Shown here one piece after another: positions 29,770 to 40,593 of a stretch of DNA of 56,194 nucleotides. The position numbers were made by a program, and so were the translations under genes. Each line of letters begins with the position of its first letter. Position 1 is the stretch's first letter. A model generated the notes under the pieces. The model made no database searches and was not told the origin of the DNA. It worked only from the letters and a program-made list of their open reading frames with translations. The DNA is from Robbsia andropogonis (GTDB taxonomy: Bacteria; Pseudomonadota; Gammaproteobacteria; Burkholderiales; Burkholderiaceae). The stretch covers positions 1-56,194 of the forward strand of contig NZ_LAQU01000029.1 of assembly GCF_000970345.1 (NCBI RefSeq), written 5' to 3'.

Positions 29770-30966
29770 TCAGTCCGCCTGCTTGCGCAAGAAAGCCGGA
29801 ATGTCGTGTGTTTCCACGCCCTTTTCACGCAACGCCGCCACGTGCGCCGACGCCGTCTCACGTGTGTTGCGCCACACCGCCGGTGTATCCAACGAACCGT
29901 AGTCGGCAACCCCACTGCCGACGTGGTGCGTGGCATTACCGTGTTGCATGTGGATCATCGCGTTGTCGGTACCGGTACGCAACAGCGTCATCGGTGCAGA
30001 CTGTGCCTTTTTACCGGCACGACCAAGGCCCGTCGCCACAACCGTCACGCGCAGCGCATCACCCATTGCATCGTCGTACACGGTACCAAAGATCACCGTC
30101 GCGTCTTCCGCGGCGTAGCCCTTGATCGTGTTCATCACTTCACGCGTTTCCGACAAGCGCAGCGAGCGGCTTGCCGTGATGTTGACCAGCACGCCACGCG
30201 CCCCGGACAAGTCGACACCTTCCAGCAACGGGCTTGCCACGGCTTGCTCCGCGGCCAGGCGTGCGCGATCGACACCGGCAACCGTCGCCGTGCCCATCAT
30301 CGCCTTGCCCTGCTCGCCCATGACCGTCTTCACGTCTTCGAAGTCGACGTTCACCAGACCGTCGACATTGATGATTTCCGCGATACCGGCCACGGCGTTA
30401 TGCAGCACATCGTCGGCGCATTGGAAGCACTTGTCCATCTCGGCATCGTCGCCCATGACTTCGAACAACTTGTCATTCAACACGACGATCAGCGAGTCAA
30501 CGTTCTCTTCAAGTGATTGCGCGCCGGCTTCCGCCACGCGCTTGCGCTTGCCGCCTTCGAACTCGAACGGCTTGGACACCACGCCTACCGTCAGAATCCC
30601 CATTTCCTTCGCGCATTGCGCAACCACCGGCGCCGCACCAGTACCGGTGCCACCCCCCATGCCGGCAGTGATGAACACCATATGCGCGCCACGCAGTGCG
30701 TCGCAGATGCGCTCACGCGCTTCTTCCGCCGCCGCGCTGCCCATTTCCGGCTTTGCGCCTGCACCAAGGCCGGTCTTGCCCAACTGGATCACCGTGGTTG
30801 CCTTCATGCGTGCAAGCGCTTGGGCATCCGTATTCATGCAGACGAATTCCACGCCTTGCACGCCGCGATTGATCATATGCTCGACAGCATTGCCGCCAGC
30901 GCCGCCTACTCCCACCACCTTGATTACGGTGCCGTTGGTTTCGGTTTCCAGCATTTCGAATTCCAT
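29770..30966 (-). CDS. ftsZ: Cell division tubulin homologue FtsZ
   Basis: GTPase that polymerises into the Z ring and recruits the divisome. The 398 residues show VVGVGGAGGNAVEHMI, the tubulin signature GMGGGTGTGAAPVVAQ, the NVDFEDVKTVM loop that carries catalytic Asp residues, and the C-terminal peptide HDIPAFLRKQAD that binds FtsA and ZipA-like partners. The start at 30966 has a strong GGAGG five bases upstream; an in-frame ATG at 30978 lies upstream of that site and is less likely. The 291-bp gap to ftsA contains two hairpins. Confidence 0.98.
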   Translation of the reverse strand: MEFEMLETETNGTVIKVVGVGGAGGNAVEHMINRGVQGVEFVCMNTDAQALARMKATTVIQLGKTGLGAGAKPEMGSAAAEEARERICDALRGAHMVFITAGMGGGTGTGAAPVVAQCAKEMGILTVGVVSKPFEFEGGKRKRVAEAGAQSLEENVDSLIVVLNDKLFEVMGDDAEMDKCFQCADDVLHNAVAGIAEIINVDGLVNVDFEDVKTVMGEQGKAMMGTATVAGVDRARLAAEQAVASPLLEGVDLSGARGVLVNITASRSLRLSETREVMNTIKGYAAEDATVIFGTVYDDAMGDALRVTVVATGLGRAGKKAQSAPMTLLRTGTDNAMIHMQHGNATHHVGSGVADYGSLDTPAVWRNTRETASAHVAALREKGVETHDIPAFLRKQAD

Positions 30967-31016
30967 GTTTGCCTCCATCTTGAATTAAGAACGTTACCTC
31001 GACTCGGCGCTCACGC

Positions 31017-31071
31017 AGCACGGCAATCGTGCTTTGTATCGCGTCGTGGTACTCGGGCAAGTACCACGACG
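31017..31071 (-). repeat. Tandem hairpins in the ftsA-ftsZ intergenic region
   Basis: First hairpin in the minus direction: perfect 12-bp arms CGTCGTGGTACT (31042-31053) / AGTACCACGACG (31060-31071) with a 6-nt loop. Second: AGCACG (31017-31022) / CGTGCT (31028-31033) with a 5-nt loop. They lie 50-105 bp before the ftsZ start. Neither is followed by a T-run, so they are more likely RNA-stability, processing or protein-binding sites than terminators. Confidence 0.65.
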
Positions 31072-31257
31072 TGCGCCGCCGCCGCGCGACGCAAAAACCA
31101 TCATGACTGTTCACTACCCTTCTACAGCAACCTGCTCTCTACTGCTGCAACCTTTTGCAACTGCCCCGCATTGGCATATCGATGACCTAACGCATGACCC
31201 TTGCCTGTCGATGACACCACCAATGCAATTGTGATTCGATACCGCCACACCATCGGT

Positions 31258-32490
31258 TTAGAAATTGCCGACAAACCACTCTTTCATGCGCGAGAAGAAC
31301 CCGTTCATCGATCCCGTCTTCGGCGACACCTTGCGTCCCCGCGCGCGTTGCGCATGCGCTTCATGCAACAACCCCATCGCCGTCGAGTAGCGCGGATTAC
31401 GCACCACGTCGGCCAGCCCTCCGGAATACTCCGGCACACCTACGCGCACGGGCTTCAGGAAGATGTCTTCGCCGAGCTCGACCATGCCCGGCATCATTGC
31501 GGCACCGCCGGTCAGCACGATACCCGACGATAACAATTCCTCGTATCCCGACTCACGGACCACCTGCTGGACCAGCGACAGCAATTCCTCGACGCGCGGC
31601 TCGATCACGGCCGCCAGAGCCTGGCGCGACAACGTACGCGGACCGCGCTCGCCAAGTCCGGGCACTTCGATCATCTCGTCCGGATCCGCCAGCGCCTGCT
31701 TCGCGATGCCGTGCGCGACCTTGATGTCTTCCGCGTCCGGCGTTGGCGTGCGCAGCGCCATCGCCACGTCGCTGGTGATCTGGTCACCAGCAATTGGGAT
31801 CACTGCCGTGTGCCGGATCGCGCCTTCGCTGAAGATCGCGATATCGGTCGTGCCGCCACCAATGTCGACCAGCACGACCCCCAGTTCACGCTCGTCGTCG
31901 GTCAATACAGACAAACTCGACGCCAGGGGATGCAACACGAGATCGTTGACTTCGAGACCGCAGCGACGCACGCACTTGACGATGTTCTGCGCCGCGGACA
32001 CCGGGCCAGTCACGATGTGCACCTTCACTTCCAGGCGAATACCGCTCATGCCGATGGGCTCGCGCACGTCCTCCTGCCCATCGATGATGAATTCCTGCGT
32101 CAAGATGTGCAGCACCTGCTGATCCGTGGGAATGTTGATCGCTTTCGCGGTCTCGATCACCCGGGCCACGTCGGCCTGCGTCACTTCCTTGTCCTTGATC
32201 GCCACCATGCCGCTCGAATTGAAGCTGCGAATGTGACTGCCAGCAATACCGGTGAACACATTCGTGATCTTGCAATCGGCCATCAACTCGGCCTCTTCCA
32301 GCGCACGCTGAATCGACTGAACAGTGGCCTCGATATTGACGACGACGCCTTTCTTCAGGCCGCGCGATTCGCTCTGGCCAAGGCCGATGACCTCGTAGCG
32401 CCCATCGCCACGCAGTTCACCGACGATCGCCACCACCTTCGAGGTGCCGATGTCGAGCGAGACCAACAGTTCCTTGAAATCTTTACTCAT
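31258..32490 (-). CDS. ftsA: Cell division protein FtsA
   Basis: Actin-like ATPase that tethers FtsZ to the membrane and activates septal synthesis. The 410 residues include VSLDIGTSKVVAIVGEL, the SHI/1C-type domain, the phosphate loop VLVDIGGGTTDIAIFSEGAI and GIVLTGGAAMMPGMVELGED. The C-terminal amphipathic helix is GFFSRMKEWFVGNF. It lies 117 bp after ftsQ, not overlapping, unlike most upstream dcw junctions. Confidence 0.97.
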   Translation of the reverse strand: MSKDFKELLVSLDIGTSKVVAIVGELRGDGRYEVIGLGQSESRGLKKGVVVNIEATVQSIQRALEEAELMADCKITNVFTGIAGSHIRSFNSSGMVAIKDKEVTQADVARVIETAKAINIPTDQQVLHILTQEFIIDGQEDVREPIGMSGIRLEVKVHIVTGPVSAAQNIVKCVRRCGLEVNDLVLHPLASSLSVLTDDERELGVVLVDIGGGTTDIAIFSEGAIRHTAVIPIAGDQITSDVAMALRTPTPDAEDIKVAHGIAKQALADPDEMIEVPGLGERGPRTLSRQALAAVIEPRVEELLSLVQQVVRESGYEELLSSGIVLTGGAAMMPGMVELGEDIFLKPVRVGVPEYSGGLADVVRNPRYSTAMGLLHEAHAQRARGRKVSPKTGSMNGFFSRMKEWFVGNF

Positions 32491-32607
32491 GGCGTGTGTG
32501 TAAAACGTTGGCGTTATCGTGTGTCGCTGAAACTGCTGCCATCAGTGCGCTGGCTTCTACCAACGCCGCAGTACTTTTTGTTGCATTTGCCGCCCTTGCC
32601 GCAACCT

Positions 32608-33375
32608 TCATCGGTTCGCTCCGGTCGCTCGCGGATCTTTCGCGAACCGCATCGAGGCCGCCCGGATCGAAAAACCATTTGGATAACGTAAGTCGGCGTG
32701 ATCGATGTCGGGCCCCCACTGCTTGGTTATCTCTGGCCAAGCCTTCACCAGGCGCGTTGTGCGCTCATCGAGCGTCTGCGGATTACGTTCGCGGCCCAGA
32801 TCGACCTCCAGCCCATTGTTCAGTTTCACAGTCCAGGCGTACCGGGCGGACAGCGTGACCGACTCCGGCACCGCGCCCAGTGGCTTAAACCATTGCGTGA
32901 AGTCGTGATACCGCTGCACGACCATCTTTTCACTACCCGGCGGCCCACTGAACGCCGGCAAGTCACCATCCACCTCGTCCTGGTTCACCGTAAACAAATC
33001 CCCATCCACACTCACCATCTGGTCGTCGCCCCATGTCGCCAGCGGCCGGTATTCCTCTAACGAGACCGCCAGCCCGTTCGGCCAGACGCGTCGAACACTT
33101 GCGTGATGCACCCACGGCATCTGCTCGAATGCAGCCTGCGTACGCTCCAGGTCCACCGTAAAGAAGTTGCCATGCAGCGTGCTCAATACGTCCGCCCGGA
33201 TGGTCGGAGCGTTCACGTGCGCGACATCTCCCTCCACCGCAATCGTGCGCAGCGAGAACATCGGTCGCTGCGCGCACCAATAACCGGCCGCGCCCAATAA
33301 TGCCAACAGCGCCAGTGCCGTCAGCAGGCTTGCCGCCGCATTCAACTGACGCACGTTGTGCCACATGCCGCTCAT
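32608..33375 (-). CDS. ftsQ: Cell division protein FtsQ
   Basis: Bitopic divisome protein that links early and late components through FtsB/FtsL. The 255 residues have one membrane helix (LLTALALLALLGAAGYWCA, about 17-35), the POTRA domain (MFSLRTIAVEGDVAHVN onward) and the FtsQ beta-domain (MPWVHHASVRRVWPNGLAVS, LEEYRPLATWGDDQMVSVDG). The start at 33375 (MSGMWHNVRQLN) is three bases past the ddl stop. Confidence 0.93.
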   Translation of the reverse strand: MSGMWHNVRQLNAAASLLTALALLALLGAAGYWCAQRPMFSLRTIAVEGDVAHVNAPTIRADVLSTLHGNFFTVDLERTQAAFEQMPWVHHASVRRVWPNGLAVSLEEYRPLATWGDDQMVSVDGDLFTVNQDEVDGDLPAFSGPPGSEKMVVQRYHDFTQWFKPLGAVPESVTLSARYAWTVKLNNGLEVDLGRERNPQTLDERTTRLVKAWPEITKQWGPDIDHADLRYPNGFSIRAASMRFAKDPRATGANR

Positions 33376-33378
33376 CCG

Positions 33379-34476
33379 TCAGGCATCCAACGTCAACGAC
33401 AACACATGCAGGACCAGATCCTCATACGACACGCCAATCGCACGTGCCGCCTTGGGTGGCAACGAATGATCGGTCATGCCTGGCGCGGTATTGACTTCGA
33501 GGAAATACGGATCGCCCTTCGCATCCACCATGAAATCGACGCGGCCCCAGGTGCTGCCACCCAGTAACGCGAACGCCTGTTTCGCCAACACGGAAAACGC
33601 TGCTTCGCGCGCCTCGTCGAGACCCGACGGAATGAGGTACTGCGTTGCATCCGACAGGTACTTCGCGTCGTAATCGTAGAACTCGTTTTGCGGCACGATC
33701 TTGATAATCGGCAGCGGTATGTCCCCAGCGATCGCGATCGTGTATTCCCCTCCGATACTGGTCAGTGGATCGCCGCCCGCCTCGATGCTCTGCTCCACCA
33801 ATACGATCTTGTCCGCGAGCGCGGCCGCCGCAACCGCCGGTGCCAGCGCATCGGCCGTCTTGACCTTGTACACCGCCACGCTAGACCCTTCGCTAGCGGC
33901 CTTGACGAACAACGGCAGGCCGAGCTTCGCGATGATCTCCGTCGCACGCGGCTGATAGGCTGGCGCGTCAGCCGGCGCGCCGGACGCGCCGAGCAACCGG
34001 AACACCGTCTCGAACGGCGGCGTGGGAATACCCGCCTGCTGCCACACGAGTTTGCTGCGGAACTTGTCCATTCCCAACGCCGATCCCAATACGCCCGGAC
34101 CTGTGTACCGAACGCCAAGGAAGTCCAGTGCCCCCTGCAGGCGGCCGTCTTCGCCATAGCCGCCATGCAATGCGTTGAAAACGCGCGTAAAGCCCTGGTC
34201 CTTCAATGTCAGCAGAGACTGCTCCGACGGATCGAAGGCGTGCGCATCCACGCCGTGGTGCCGCAGCGCCGCCAGCACCAGCCCACCGGATTTCAGTGAC
34301 ACCTCGCGCTCCGCGCTTTCGCCACCGAGCAGCACAGCGACCTTGCCAAAGCGTGCCGGGTCGCGTTGGGCATGCGCTTTCCACGACGTCTGCATCGTGC
34401 TGGCCAACGGATTACTGGCCAGCCTGCCCGGATCGCTCATCGCGCCGACGATCGGATTTTCCGAGGATGCGTTCAT
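33379..34476 (-). CDS. ddl: D-alanine--D-alanine ligase
   Basis: Cytoplasmic ATP-grasp enzyme making the D-Ala-D-Ala dipeptide for UDP-MurNAc-pentapeptide. The 365 residues show [52 protein letters not shown], the [10 protein letters not shown] segment and [20 protein letters not shown] with [11 protein letters not shown] (Mg ligands). The ATG at 34476 overlaps the murC stop (ATGA), which favours this start even though it adds about 40 residues before the conserved core. It is probably the DdlB type by location. Confidence 0.95.
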   Translation of the reverse strand: MNASSENPIVGAMSDPGRLASNPLASTMQTSWKAHAQRDPARFGKVAVLLGGESAEREVSLKSGGLVLAALRHHGVDAHAFDPSEQSLLTLKDQGFTRVFNALHGGYGEDGRLQGALDFLGVRYTGPGVLGSALGMDKFRSKLVWQQAGIPTPPFETVFRLLGASGAPADAPAYQPRATEIIAKLGLPLFVKAASEGSSVAVYKVKTADALAPAVAAAALADKIVLVEQSIEAGGDPLTSIGGEYTIAIAGDIPLPIIKIVPQNEFYDYDAKYLSDATQYLIPSGLDEAREAAFSVLAKQAFALLGGSTWGRVDFMVDAKGDPYFLEVNTAPGMTDHSLPPKAARAIGVSYEDLVLHVLSLTLDA

Positions 34477-35882
34477 GCGCCCTCCCTTGCCAGAATGCCG
34501 GGTACGCCGCCAATCGTGCCCGCACCCATCGTGATCACGACGTCGCCCGCCTTGACGATATGACGAATGCCCTCAGGCAACTTCGCGACATCGTCAACGA
34601 ACACCGGCTCGATCTTGCCCGCCACCCGAACGGCGCGAACCAGCGCCCGTCCATCGGCGGCAACGATTGGCGCTTCACCGGCGGCATACACCTCCGTCAT
34701 GACCAGGGCATCGACCGTCGACAGCACCTGGACGAAATCCTCGAAACAATCACGCGTGCGCGTGTAGCGATGCGGCTGGAACGCCAGCACGAGCCGACGC
34801 CCCGGAAACGCACCGCGTGCCGCGGCGATCGTCGCCGCCATCTCGACCGGGTGATGACCGTAGTCATCGATCAACGTATATGTCTGGTCGACAGTGTCGG
34901 CGCCGGCCTCTTTCGGCACGAGCACTTCGCCGTAACGCTGGAAACGCCGACCCACGCCGGTAAAGCCTGCCAACGCGGCGCAGATCGCGGAATCCGGCAC
35001 TTCGAGTTCAGTCGCAATGGCAATCGCCGCCAATGCATTGCGAACGTTATGCTCACCGGGCAGATTCAGTACGACATCCAGCGGCGCCATCTCTTCGCGC
35101 ACGACCGTAAAGTGCATCTGCTGGCCCACTGGACGAACGTCGATCGCGCGTACCTGCGCCTCCGGACTCATCCCGTAACGGACAATAGGCTTGGATACGA
35201 ACGGCAGGATCTCGCGCACGTTCGCATCATCGACGCAAAGCACCGCGATGCCGTAGAAAGGCAAGCGCTTCGTGAAATCGACAAACGCCTGCTTCAAGCG
35301 CGACACGTCGTGCCCGTACGTGTCCATGTGATCCAGATCGATATTCGTGATGACCTCGATCACCGGGAACAGATTCAGGAACGACGCATCGGATTCGTCC
35401 GCCTCGGCAACGATGAAATCACCGGTACCGAGTCGCGCGCTCGCTCCCGCGCTGTTCAAACGACCACCGATGACGAACGTCGGATCGAGACCGCCCTCCC
35501 CGAGCACGCTCGCAACCAGGCTCGTGGTCGTCGTCTTGCCATGGGTGCCGGCAATGGCGATGCCCTGCTTCAACCGCATCAATTCCGCGAGCATGCTGGC
35601 GCGCGGCACGATCGGGATGCGCTTCGCGCGTGCGGCCAGCACCTCCGGATTGCCGGAATGCACCGCTGTGGATGTCACCACGCAATCCGCCTGCGCGATA
35701 TTGGCTGCTTCGTGCGTATAGGCAAGCGTCGCGCCGAGAGCGGCAAGCCGCTCCGTCGTCGCGCTGCGTTGCAAGTCCGAACCGCTGACCTGGTATCCCT
35801 GGTTCAACAGCACCTCGGCGATGCCACTCATGCCTGAGCCGCCGATGCCGACAAAATGAATGCGTTTGACGATGTGTTTCAT
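34473..35882 (-). CDS. murC: UDP-N-acetylmuramate--L-alanine ligase
   Basis: Adds L-alanine to UDP-MurNAc. The 469 residues have [20 protein letters not shown] (N-terminal UDP-binding fold), the ATP P-loop [37 protein letters not shown] and the C-terminal domain with [18 protein letters not shown]. It overlaps both murG (upstream) and ddl (downstream) by four bases. Confidence 0.97.
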   Translation of the reverse strand: MKHIVKRIHFVGIGGSGMSGIAEVLLNQGYQVSGSDLQRSATTERLAALGATLAYTHEAANIAQADCVVTSTAVHSGNPEVLAARAKRIPIVPRASMLAELMRLKQGIAIAGTHGKTTTTSLVASVLGEGGLDPTFVIGGRLNSAGASARLGTGDFIVAEADESDASFLNLFPVIEVITNIDLDHMDTYGHDVSRLKQAFVDFTKRLPFYGIAVLCVDDANVREILPFVSKPIVRYGMSPEAQVRAIDVRPVGQQMHFTVVREEMAPLDVVLNLPGEHNVRNALAAIAIATELEVPDSAICAALAGFTGVGRRFQRYGEVLVPKEAGADTVDQTYTLIDDYGHHPVEMAATIAAARGAFPGRRLVLAFQPHRYTRTRDCFEDFVQVLSTVDALVMTEVYAAGEAPIVAADGRALVRAVRVAGKIEPVFVDDVAKLPEGIRHIVKAGDVVITMGAGTIGGVPGILAREGA

Positions 35883-37267
35883 GATCTGCTTCCTGCATCG
35901 CCGCCCCGCGCCCCGGAAGGGCCGTGGTGGACGTCGACGCCGTGTTCTTGCTTACTATCCCGCGTCCCGCTCCGATTGGAGGCCGAACCGTCGCCCCGGA
36001 GGGTACTTCTACCCTGGCCCGAACGTCGCGGCCGCGCCGTCTCGGCGCAGGCTATCGCGACCTGCGCGGTGGCATCGGGCCGCGCCAGCGCACGCGCCTT
36101 GCACGCCATGTCCAACAACGTCGCGCGCGTGAGGCCGGCGAGCCAGTCGGCCAATGTGTCGACCCGCAAATCACGTTGCTGGATCAACACCGCCGCGCCC
36201 CGCTCGGACAGAAATTGCCCGTTGGTCGTCTGGTGGTCATCCACCGCGAAGGGGAACGGCACAAACAGCGCCGCCACGCCAATCGCCGCGATTTCCGATA
36301 CCGTCATCGCACCGGATCGGCAAATCACCACATCCGCCTGGGCATACGCCTGCGCCATGTCGTCGATAAAGGGCACCAGTTCCACGCCGGAGCCCGGTTC
36401 AACCGACAGACCCGCATCGGCATAGTGCTTATGCAGCGCATCCAGATGCTTTGCGCCGGCTTGATGCACGACATGCGGCCGCGATGCCACCGGCAGACGC
36501 GCCAGCGCACGAGGTACCGTTTCATTCAATGCCGCCGCCCCCAGACTCCCGCCAACGACCAGCAGCTGCAACGCACCGCCACGGCCCTCGAAACGCGTTT
36601 CAGGCGTCGGCACGCCGACCACATCGGCGCGCACCGGGTTACCGGTCCACTCGGCGTCGGGCAGCGCATGGGGAAACGCCACCAGCGTTCTGCGCGCGAG
36701 CTTTGCCAGCAGGCGATTCGCCATGCCTGCAATCGAATTCTGCTCGTGCAGCACCAGCGGCACGCGCTTGATCGCCGCAACCAATCCTGCTGGAAACGTG
36801 ATGTAGCCGCCCATCCCCAGGATCACGTCCGGTTGCACCCGTCCCAGCACACCAGCCGCATCGAAGCATGCGCGCACCAGCTTGAACGGCGCGGCCAGTT
36901 TCGTTGCCAGCCCCTTGCCGCGCACACCGCCAAATCGCACGAACGCGATCGGCACGCCATGCTTGGGTACCAGCGTGGCCTCCATCCCGTTCGGACTACC
37001 CAGCCACACGACGTTCCAGCCCGCCTGCGCCATCCGATGCGCGACCGCCAATCCTGGGAAAACATGCCCGCCGGTGCCCCCGGCCATCACCAGCAGCGTA
37101 CCAGGCGGCTGCAAGGCCTGATCCACCTGCTGCGAAGACATCGGTCGCGGCGTTGTCGCGACCGATGCATCGGCAGATGCCCACGGCCTCTGCGCAGGCG
37201 ACGCCAGGCCACGACGCGGCGATGTCGCGTCGTCGTGGCTGCCAGCAGTGACCGGCCAGGCCGTCAT
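35879..37267 (-). CDS. murG: UDP-GlcNAc:lipid I N-acetylglucosaminyltransferase MurG
   Basis: Peripheral membrane GT28 enzyme that converts lipid I to lipid II. Conserved parts: [20 protein letters not shown] (G-loop 62-68), [32 protein letters not shown] and the UDP-GlcNAc site [19 protein letters not shown]. At 462 residues it exceeds the ~360 norm. About 50 extra residues come before the core and about 50 after it (residues ~415-462, Ser/Gly/Arg/His-rich). The ATG at 37267 overlaps the ftsW stop, which supports the long N-terminus. MSSQQ at residue 43 is an alternative start. Confidence 0.95.
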   Translation of the reverse strand: MTAWPVTAGSHDDATSPRRGLASPAQRPWASADASVATTPRPMSSQQVDQALQPPGTLLVMAGGTGGHVFPGLAVAHRMAQAGWNVVWLGSPNGMEATLVPKHGVPIAFVRFGGVRGKGLATKLAAPFKLVRACFDAAGVLGRVQPDVILGMGGYITFPAGLVAAIKRVPLVLHEQNSIAGMANRLLAKLARRTLVAFPHALPDAEWTGNPVRADVVGVPTPETRFEGRGGALQLLVVGGSLGAAALNETVPRALARLPVASRPHVVHQAGAKHLDALHKHYADAGLSVEPGSGVELVPFIDDMAQAYAQADVVICRSGAMTVSEIAAIGVAALFVPFPFAVDDHQTTNGQFLSERGAAVLIQQRDLRVDTLADWLAGLTRATLLDMACKARALARPDATAQVAIACAETARPRRSGQGRSTLRGDGSASNRSGTRDSKQEHGVDVHHGPSGARGGDAGSRS

Positions 37268-38577
37268 GCCTTGCCTCCTCGCATCAACAGCCGGTTCTCA
37301 TAATCCACACGCAACAACACCGCGCAGGCGATGCAGTTGATCAGGATGCCGGAGCCGCCATAGCTGACAAGTGGCAAGGTCAATCCCTTCGTCGGCAACA
37401 GGCCGAGGTTTACGCCGATGTTGATGAACGCCTGCGCCCCCATCCAGATGCCGATGCCCTTGGCAACCAGCCCCGAGAACGTGCGATCCAGCGCCAGCGC
37501 CTGGCGGCCGATATCGAACGCCCGGCGCACGAAACCGTAGAACAGCAGGATCACCAGCATCACACCGACAAAGCCCAGTTCCTCACCAATCACGGCGAGA
37601 ATGAAGTCCGTATGCGCTTCGGGCAGGTAGTTCAGCTTTTCAACGCTGTTGCCCAGGCCCACGCCGAACCACTCGCCGCGCCCGAACGCGATCAACGAGT
37701 GCGTCAACTGGTACGCCTTGCCCTGCGCGTATTCGACATTCCATGGATCGAGATACGCGAAGATCCGCGCACGGCGCCACGGCGACAACCAGATCAAGGC
37801 GCTGAAAGTCCCCACGGCCGTCAACACAAGACCGGCGAACAGTCGTCCATTGACGCCGCCGAGGAACAGCGCGCCCATCGCAATCGTCGCGATCACGAGG
37901 AAGGCGCCCATGTCCGGTTCGAGCAGCAGCAGGGCGCCGACGAAACCCACCGCCATCGCCATCGGCAGGAAGCCGCGGCCAAAGCTCTGCATGAACTCCT
38001 GCTTGCGCACCACGTAGTTCGCCGCGTAAATCGTCACGGCGAACTTCATCAACTCCGAAGGCTGCATGTTCAAGATGCCGAGCGGAATCCAGCGACGCGA
38101 CCCGTTCACCCCCTTGCCCAGATGCGGTACCAACACAATGATCAGCAGCACCAGCGAAAACAGGAAAATCTTCGGTGCGATCCGATACCACGTCTGCATC
38201 GGGATGCGGATCGCGATGAACGCCGCCGTGCCCGCAACGCTTAACGAGAAGAGATGACGGATCAGAAAATGCGCGGGGCTCCATTGCGAATAGCGCGGCG
38301 AATCCGGCATTGCGATCGACGCCGAATACACCATGATCAACCCCAGCGACAACAGCGCGATGATGATCCACAACAGCACCTGATCGTACTCGAGCATTTT
38401 CGAGCGTTTCGGCCGCGCGCCGTTCACGGCGTTCGACAGACCGGCTAATTCCCTGCCGCCCACCGGCATACCCGGCATCGCGCCTGGTGCCATGGTCGAG
38501 GCGCTCGAACCGGGACCACTGGGCATCGCGTTCTTGCGACCCGGCAATAGCGAAACGATCTTGGCGATAAAACTCAT
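37264..38577 (-). CDS. ftsW: Septal peptidoglycan polymerase FtsW (SEDS family)
   Basis: Polytopic SEDS glycosyltransferase that polymerises lipid II at the septum with FtsI. The 437 residues have a cytoplasmic N-terminal region of about 60 residues before [20 protein letters not shown], then ten helices. Conserved blocks: [56 protein letters not shown] and [16 protein letters not shown]. The ATG at 38577 ([13 protein letters not shown]) overlaps the murD stop as ATGA. Confidence 0.97.
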   Translation of the reverse strand: MSFIAKIVSLLPGRKNAMPSGPGSSASTMAPGAMPGMPVGGRELAGLSNAVNGARPKRSKMLEYDQVLLWIIIALLSLGLIMVYSASIAMPDSPRYSQWSPAHFLIRHLFSLSVAGTAAFIAIRIPMQTWYRIAPKIFLFSLVLLIIVLVPHLGKGVNGSRRWIPLGILNMQPSELMKFAVTIYAANYVVRKQEFMQSFGRGFLPMAMAVGFVGALLLLEPDMGAFLVIATIAMGALFLGGVNGRLFAGLVLTAVGTFSALIWLSPWRRARIFAYLDPWNVEYAQGKAYQLTHSLIAFGRGEWFGVGLGNSVEKLNYLPEAHTDFILAVIGEELGFVGVMLVILLFYGFVRRAFDIGRQALALDRTFSGLVAKGIGIWMGAQAFINIGVNLGLLPTKGLTLPLVSYGGSGILINCIACAVLLRVDYENRLLMRGGKA

Positions 38578-40592
38578 AACATCACTCCCTGCGCGGCGGC
38601 GCGCTCCGCGACGCATTCGTGAAACACCGCTGCGCGATGCGCATAACCACGGAACATATCGAAGCTCGCGCATGCCGGCGACAACAAAACGACGTCGCCT
38701 GGTGCGGCATACGCCGCCGCGGCATCCACCGCCGCTTGCAACGTGGAATGATCCTCCAGCACGACGCCAGCGCTTTCAATCGCCGCACGTACCTGCGGAC
38801 CATCCCGGCCGATCAACATCACGGCCTTGCACCACCGTGCCACCGCGGGCAGCAATGGCGAGAAATCCTGTCCCTTGCCATCGCCGCCGGCAATCAGAAT
38901 CGTCGGCGCGGCCAGGCCGTCCAAGGCCGCCACGGTCGCACCCACGTTGGTTGCCTTGCTGTCGTCGACGTAATCCACGCCCTCCAGCGTCGCGATCACC
39001 TCGACCCGATGCGGCTCGCCACGGTATTCACGCAAACCATGCAGCAACGGCGCCAGCGGCAAGCCAATGCCTCGGCACAGCGCCAACGCCGCCAACGCGT
39101 TACAAGCGTTATGCAGGCCGCGCACGCGCAACGCGTCCACCGGCATCAACAATTTCGTCATGCCTTCCGGTTCGACAAACGCTTTACGGCGCCGCCGACG
39201 CGGCGTCTTGCCATCCTCGCTATCGACCGGCTCCGCCAAGACCGTCTCGGCCACATCAGCAGCATCGGTCTCGTTGGCCAAGGCCATCGAGGCCTCCGGA
39301 TCGGTCGGTGTCGATGACAGCGCCACGTCATCCGTCAGGTCGGCATGCCCGTCGACATCGGCTGTGTCGCCATCAGCTACGCCATCCTCGGCGACATCCG
39401 ACGTCACGACCGCATCAGCATCGGCTTCCGTTTCCGGCGGCATCGGCGCAACAACAACGCCCCGCACCGGATCAAGCCCCGCCATCGGCGGCACGTCGTC
39501 CACGCCATCCGCGCGCACGACATGTGCAAGCCACGTCAAGCCGCCTTCTTCGACAAGCCCGAAGTCACCCGCCAACGTTGGTGCACCCATGCCGAAGGTC
39601 GCGGCGCGGCGCGGCGCGGTGCCCGCTTCGCGTGCCACCTCGGCCTGCATCCCGCGCCATTGCGCGAGCCATGCCGCACCACGCGCATCGTCGCGATTGA
39701 TCACCGGCCGCGTGTGTGCACCGAAAATACGGAATTTCGCCGCGGCGTAGGCATCCATGCCGCCGTGCCAGTCCAGATGATCCTGAGTCACGTTCAGCAC
39801 CGCGGCAGCGTCGGCTTCGAATGTGCGGGCCGTTTCCAACTGGAAGCTGGACAGTTCGAGCACCCAGACCTGCGGCAATGACTGCTGCTCGATGGCATCA
39901 AGCAAGCGCGTCAACATGGCCGGGCTGATATTGCCCGCGACAGCAACAGTGCAACCGGTACGCGCGACCAACTGACCCGTCATTGCCGTGGTGGTGGTCT
40001 TGCCGTTCGTGCCGGTGATCGCGATCACGTGCGATGGCTGTCCCGCGGCGCGCAACGCACGCAGCGCGCGAGCAAAGAACTCCAATTCGCCCCAGACCGG
40101 AATGTCCCGTTCGTGCGCAGCCGCCAACAACATCGCCACCGACGGATCCAACGGCGAAAGGCCTGGGCTGATGGCCACCAGATCGATGCCGCCATCGAGG
40201 AGACTCGGCGCAAAGGCATGGACCTGCCCGGCGCTCGTATCGGCGCTATCCACGACATCAGCCTGTGCCGATGCGAACGTATGCGGCCCTTGTACTCCCG
40301 ACGGCAATGCCAAGGCGGCATCACGATTCGGCGGCGACGTGCGTGAGTCCGTCAGCCGCAACGTGCAGCCATGCGTCGCGCACCAGCGCGCCATCGCGAA
40401 ACCCGATTCGCCAAGGCCAAGTACCAGTACATGCGGTGCGCGCAGCCGGTCTGCATCGGTCTCGGAATCCCATGCGGCGTCACCACGCTCGTCCACCATC
40501 GCGCCGGTCGCCGATTCCGCGCGCGCGCGCGCCCGCCGCGTATCCTCTGGATACGCGGCTTCGCCGAACAGGATGGAGAGATCAAGCGTCAT
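38574..40592 (-). CDS. murD: UDP-MurNAc-L-Ala--D-glutamate ligase MurD with large acidic insert
   Basis: Adds D-glutamate to UDP-MurNAc-L-Ala. All Mur-ligase hallmarks are present: [17 protein letters not shown] (54-70), P-loop [15 protein letters not shown] (191-205), [40 protein letters not shown] (491-505), [15 protein letters not shown] and [20 protein letters not shown]. At 672 residues it is about 170-220 longer than known homologues. Most of the excess is one insertion at about residues 360-480 (bases 39155-39515), before the RGLHNACN motif. It is Asp/Ala/Val-rich, ending in a basic RRRRRK. About 50 additional residues precede the core. It starts one base after the mraY stop. Confidence 0.95.
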   Translation of the reverse strand: MTLDLSILFGEAAYPEDTRRARARAESATGAMVDERGDAAWDSETDADRLRAPHVLVLGLGESGFAMARWCATHGCTLRLTDSRTSPPNRDAALALPSGVQGPHTFASAQADVVDSADTSAGQVHAFAPSLLDGGIDLVAISPGLSPLDPSVAMLLAAAHERDIPVWGELEFFARALRALRAAGQPSHVIAITGTNGKTTTTAMTGQLVARTGCTVAVAGNISPAMLTRLLDAIEQQSLPQVWVLELSSFQLETARTFEADAAAVLNVTQDHLDWHGGMDAYAAAKFRIFGAHTRPVINRDDARGAAWLAQWRGMQAEVAREAGTAPRRAATFGMGAPTLAGDFGLVEEGGLTWLAHVVRADGVDDVPPMAGLDPVRGVVVAPMPPETEADADAVVTSDVAEDGVADGDTADVDGHADLTDDVALSSTPTDPEASMALANETDAADVAETVLAEPVDSEDGKTPRRRRRKAFVEPEGMTKLLMPVDALRVRGLHNACNALAALALCRGIGLPLAPLLHGLREYRGEPHRVEVIATLEGVDYVDDSKATNVGATVAALDGLAAPTILIAGGDGKGQDFSPLLPAVARWCKAVMLIGRDGPQVRAAIESAGVVLEDHSTLQAAVDAAAAYAAPGDVVLLSPACASFDMFRGYAHRAAVFHECVAERAAAQGVML

Positions 40593-40593
40593 A

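Noticed and set aside
34206-35837. A 543-codon open frame antisense to ddl and murC
   Set aside because: It is the complement-strand shadow of two clear genes, has an Arg/His-rich composition typical of antisense frames in GC-rich DNA, and matches nothing.
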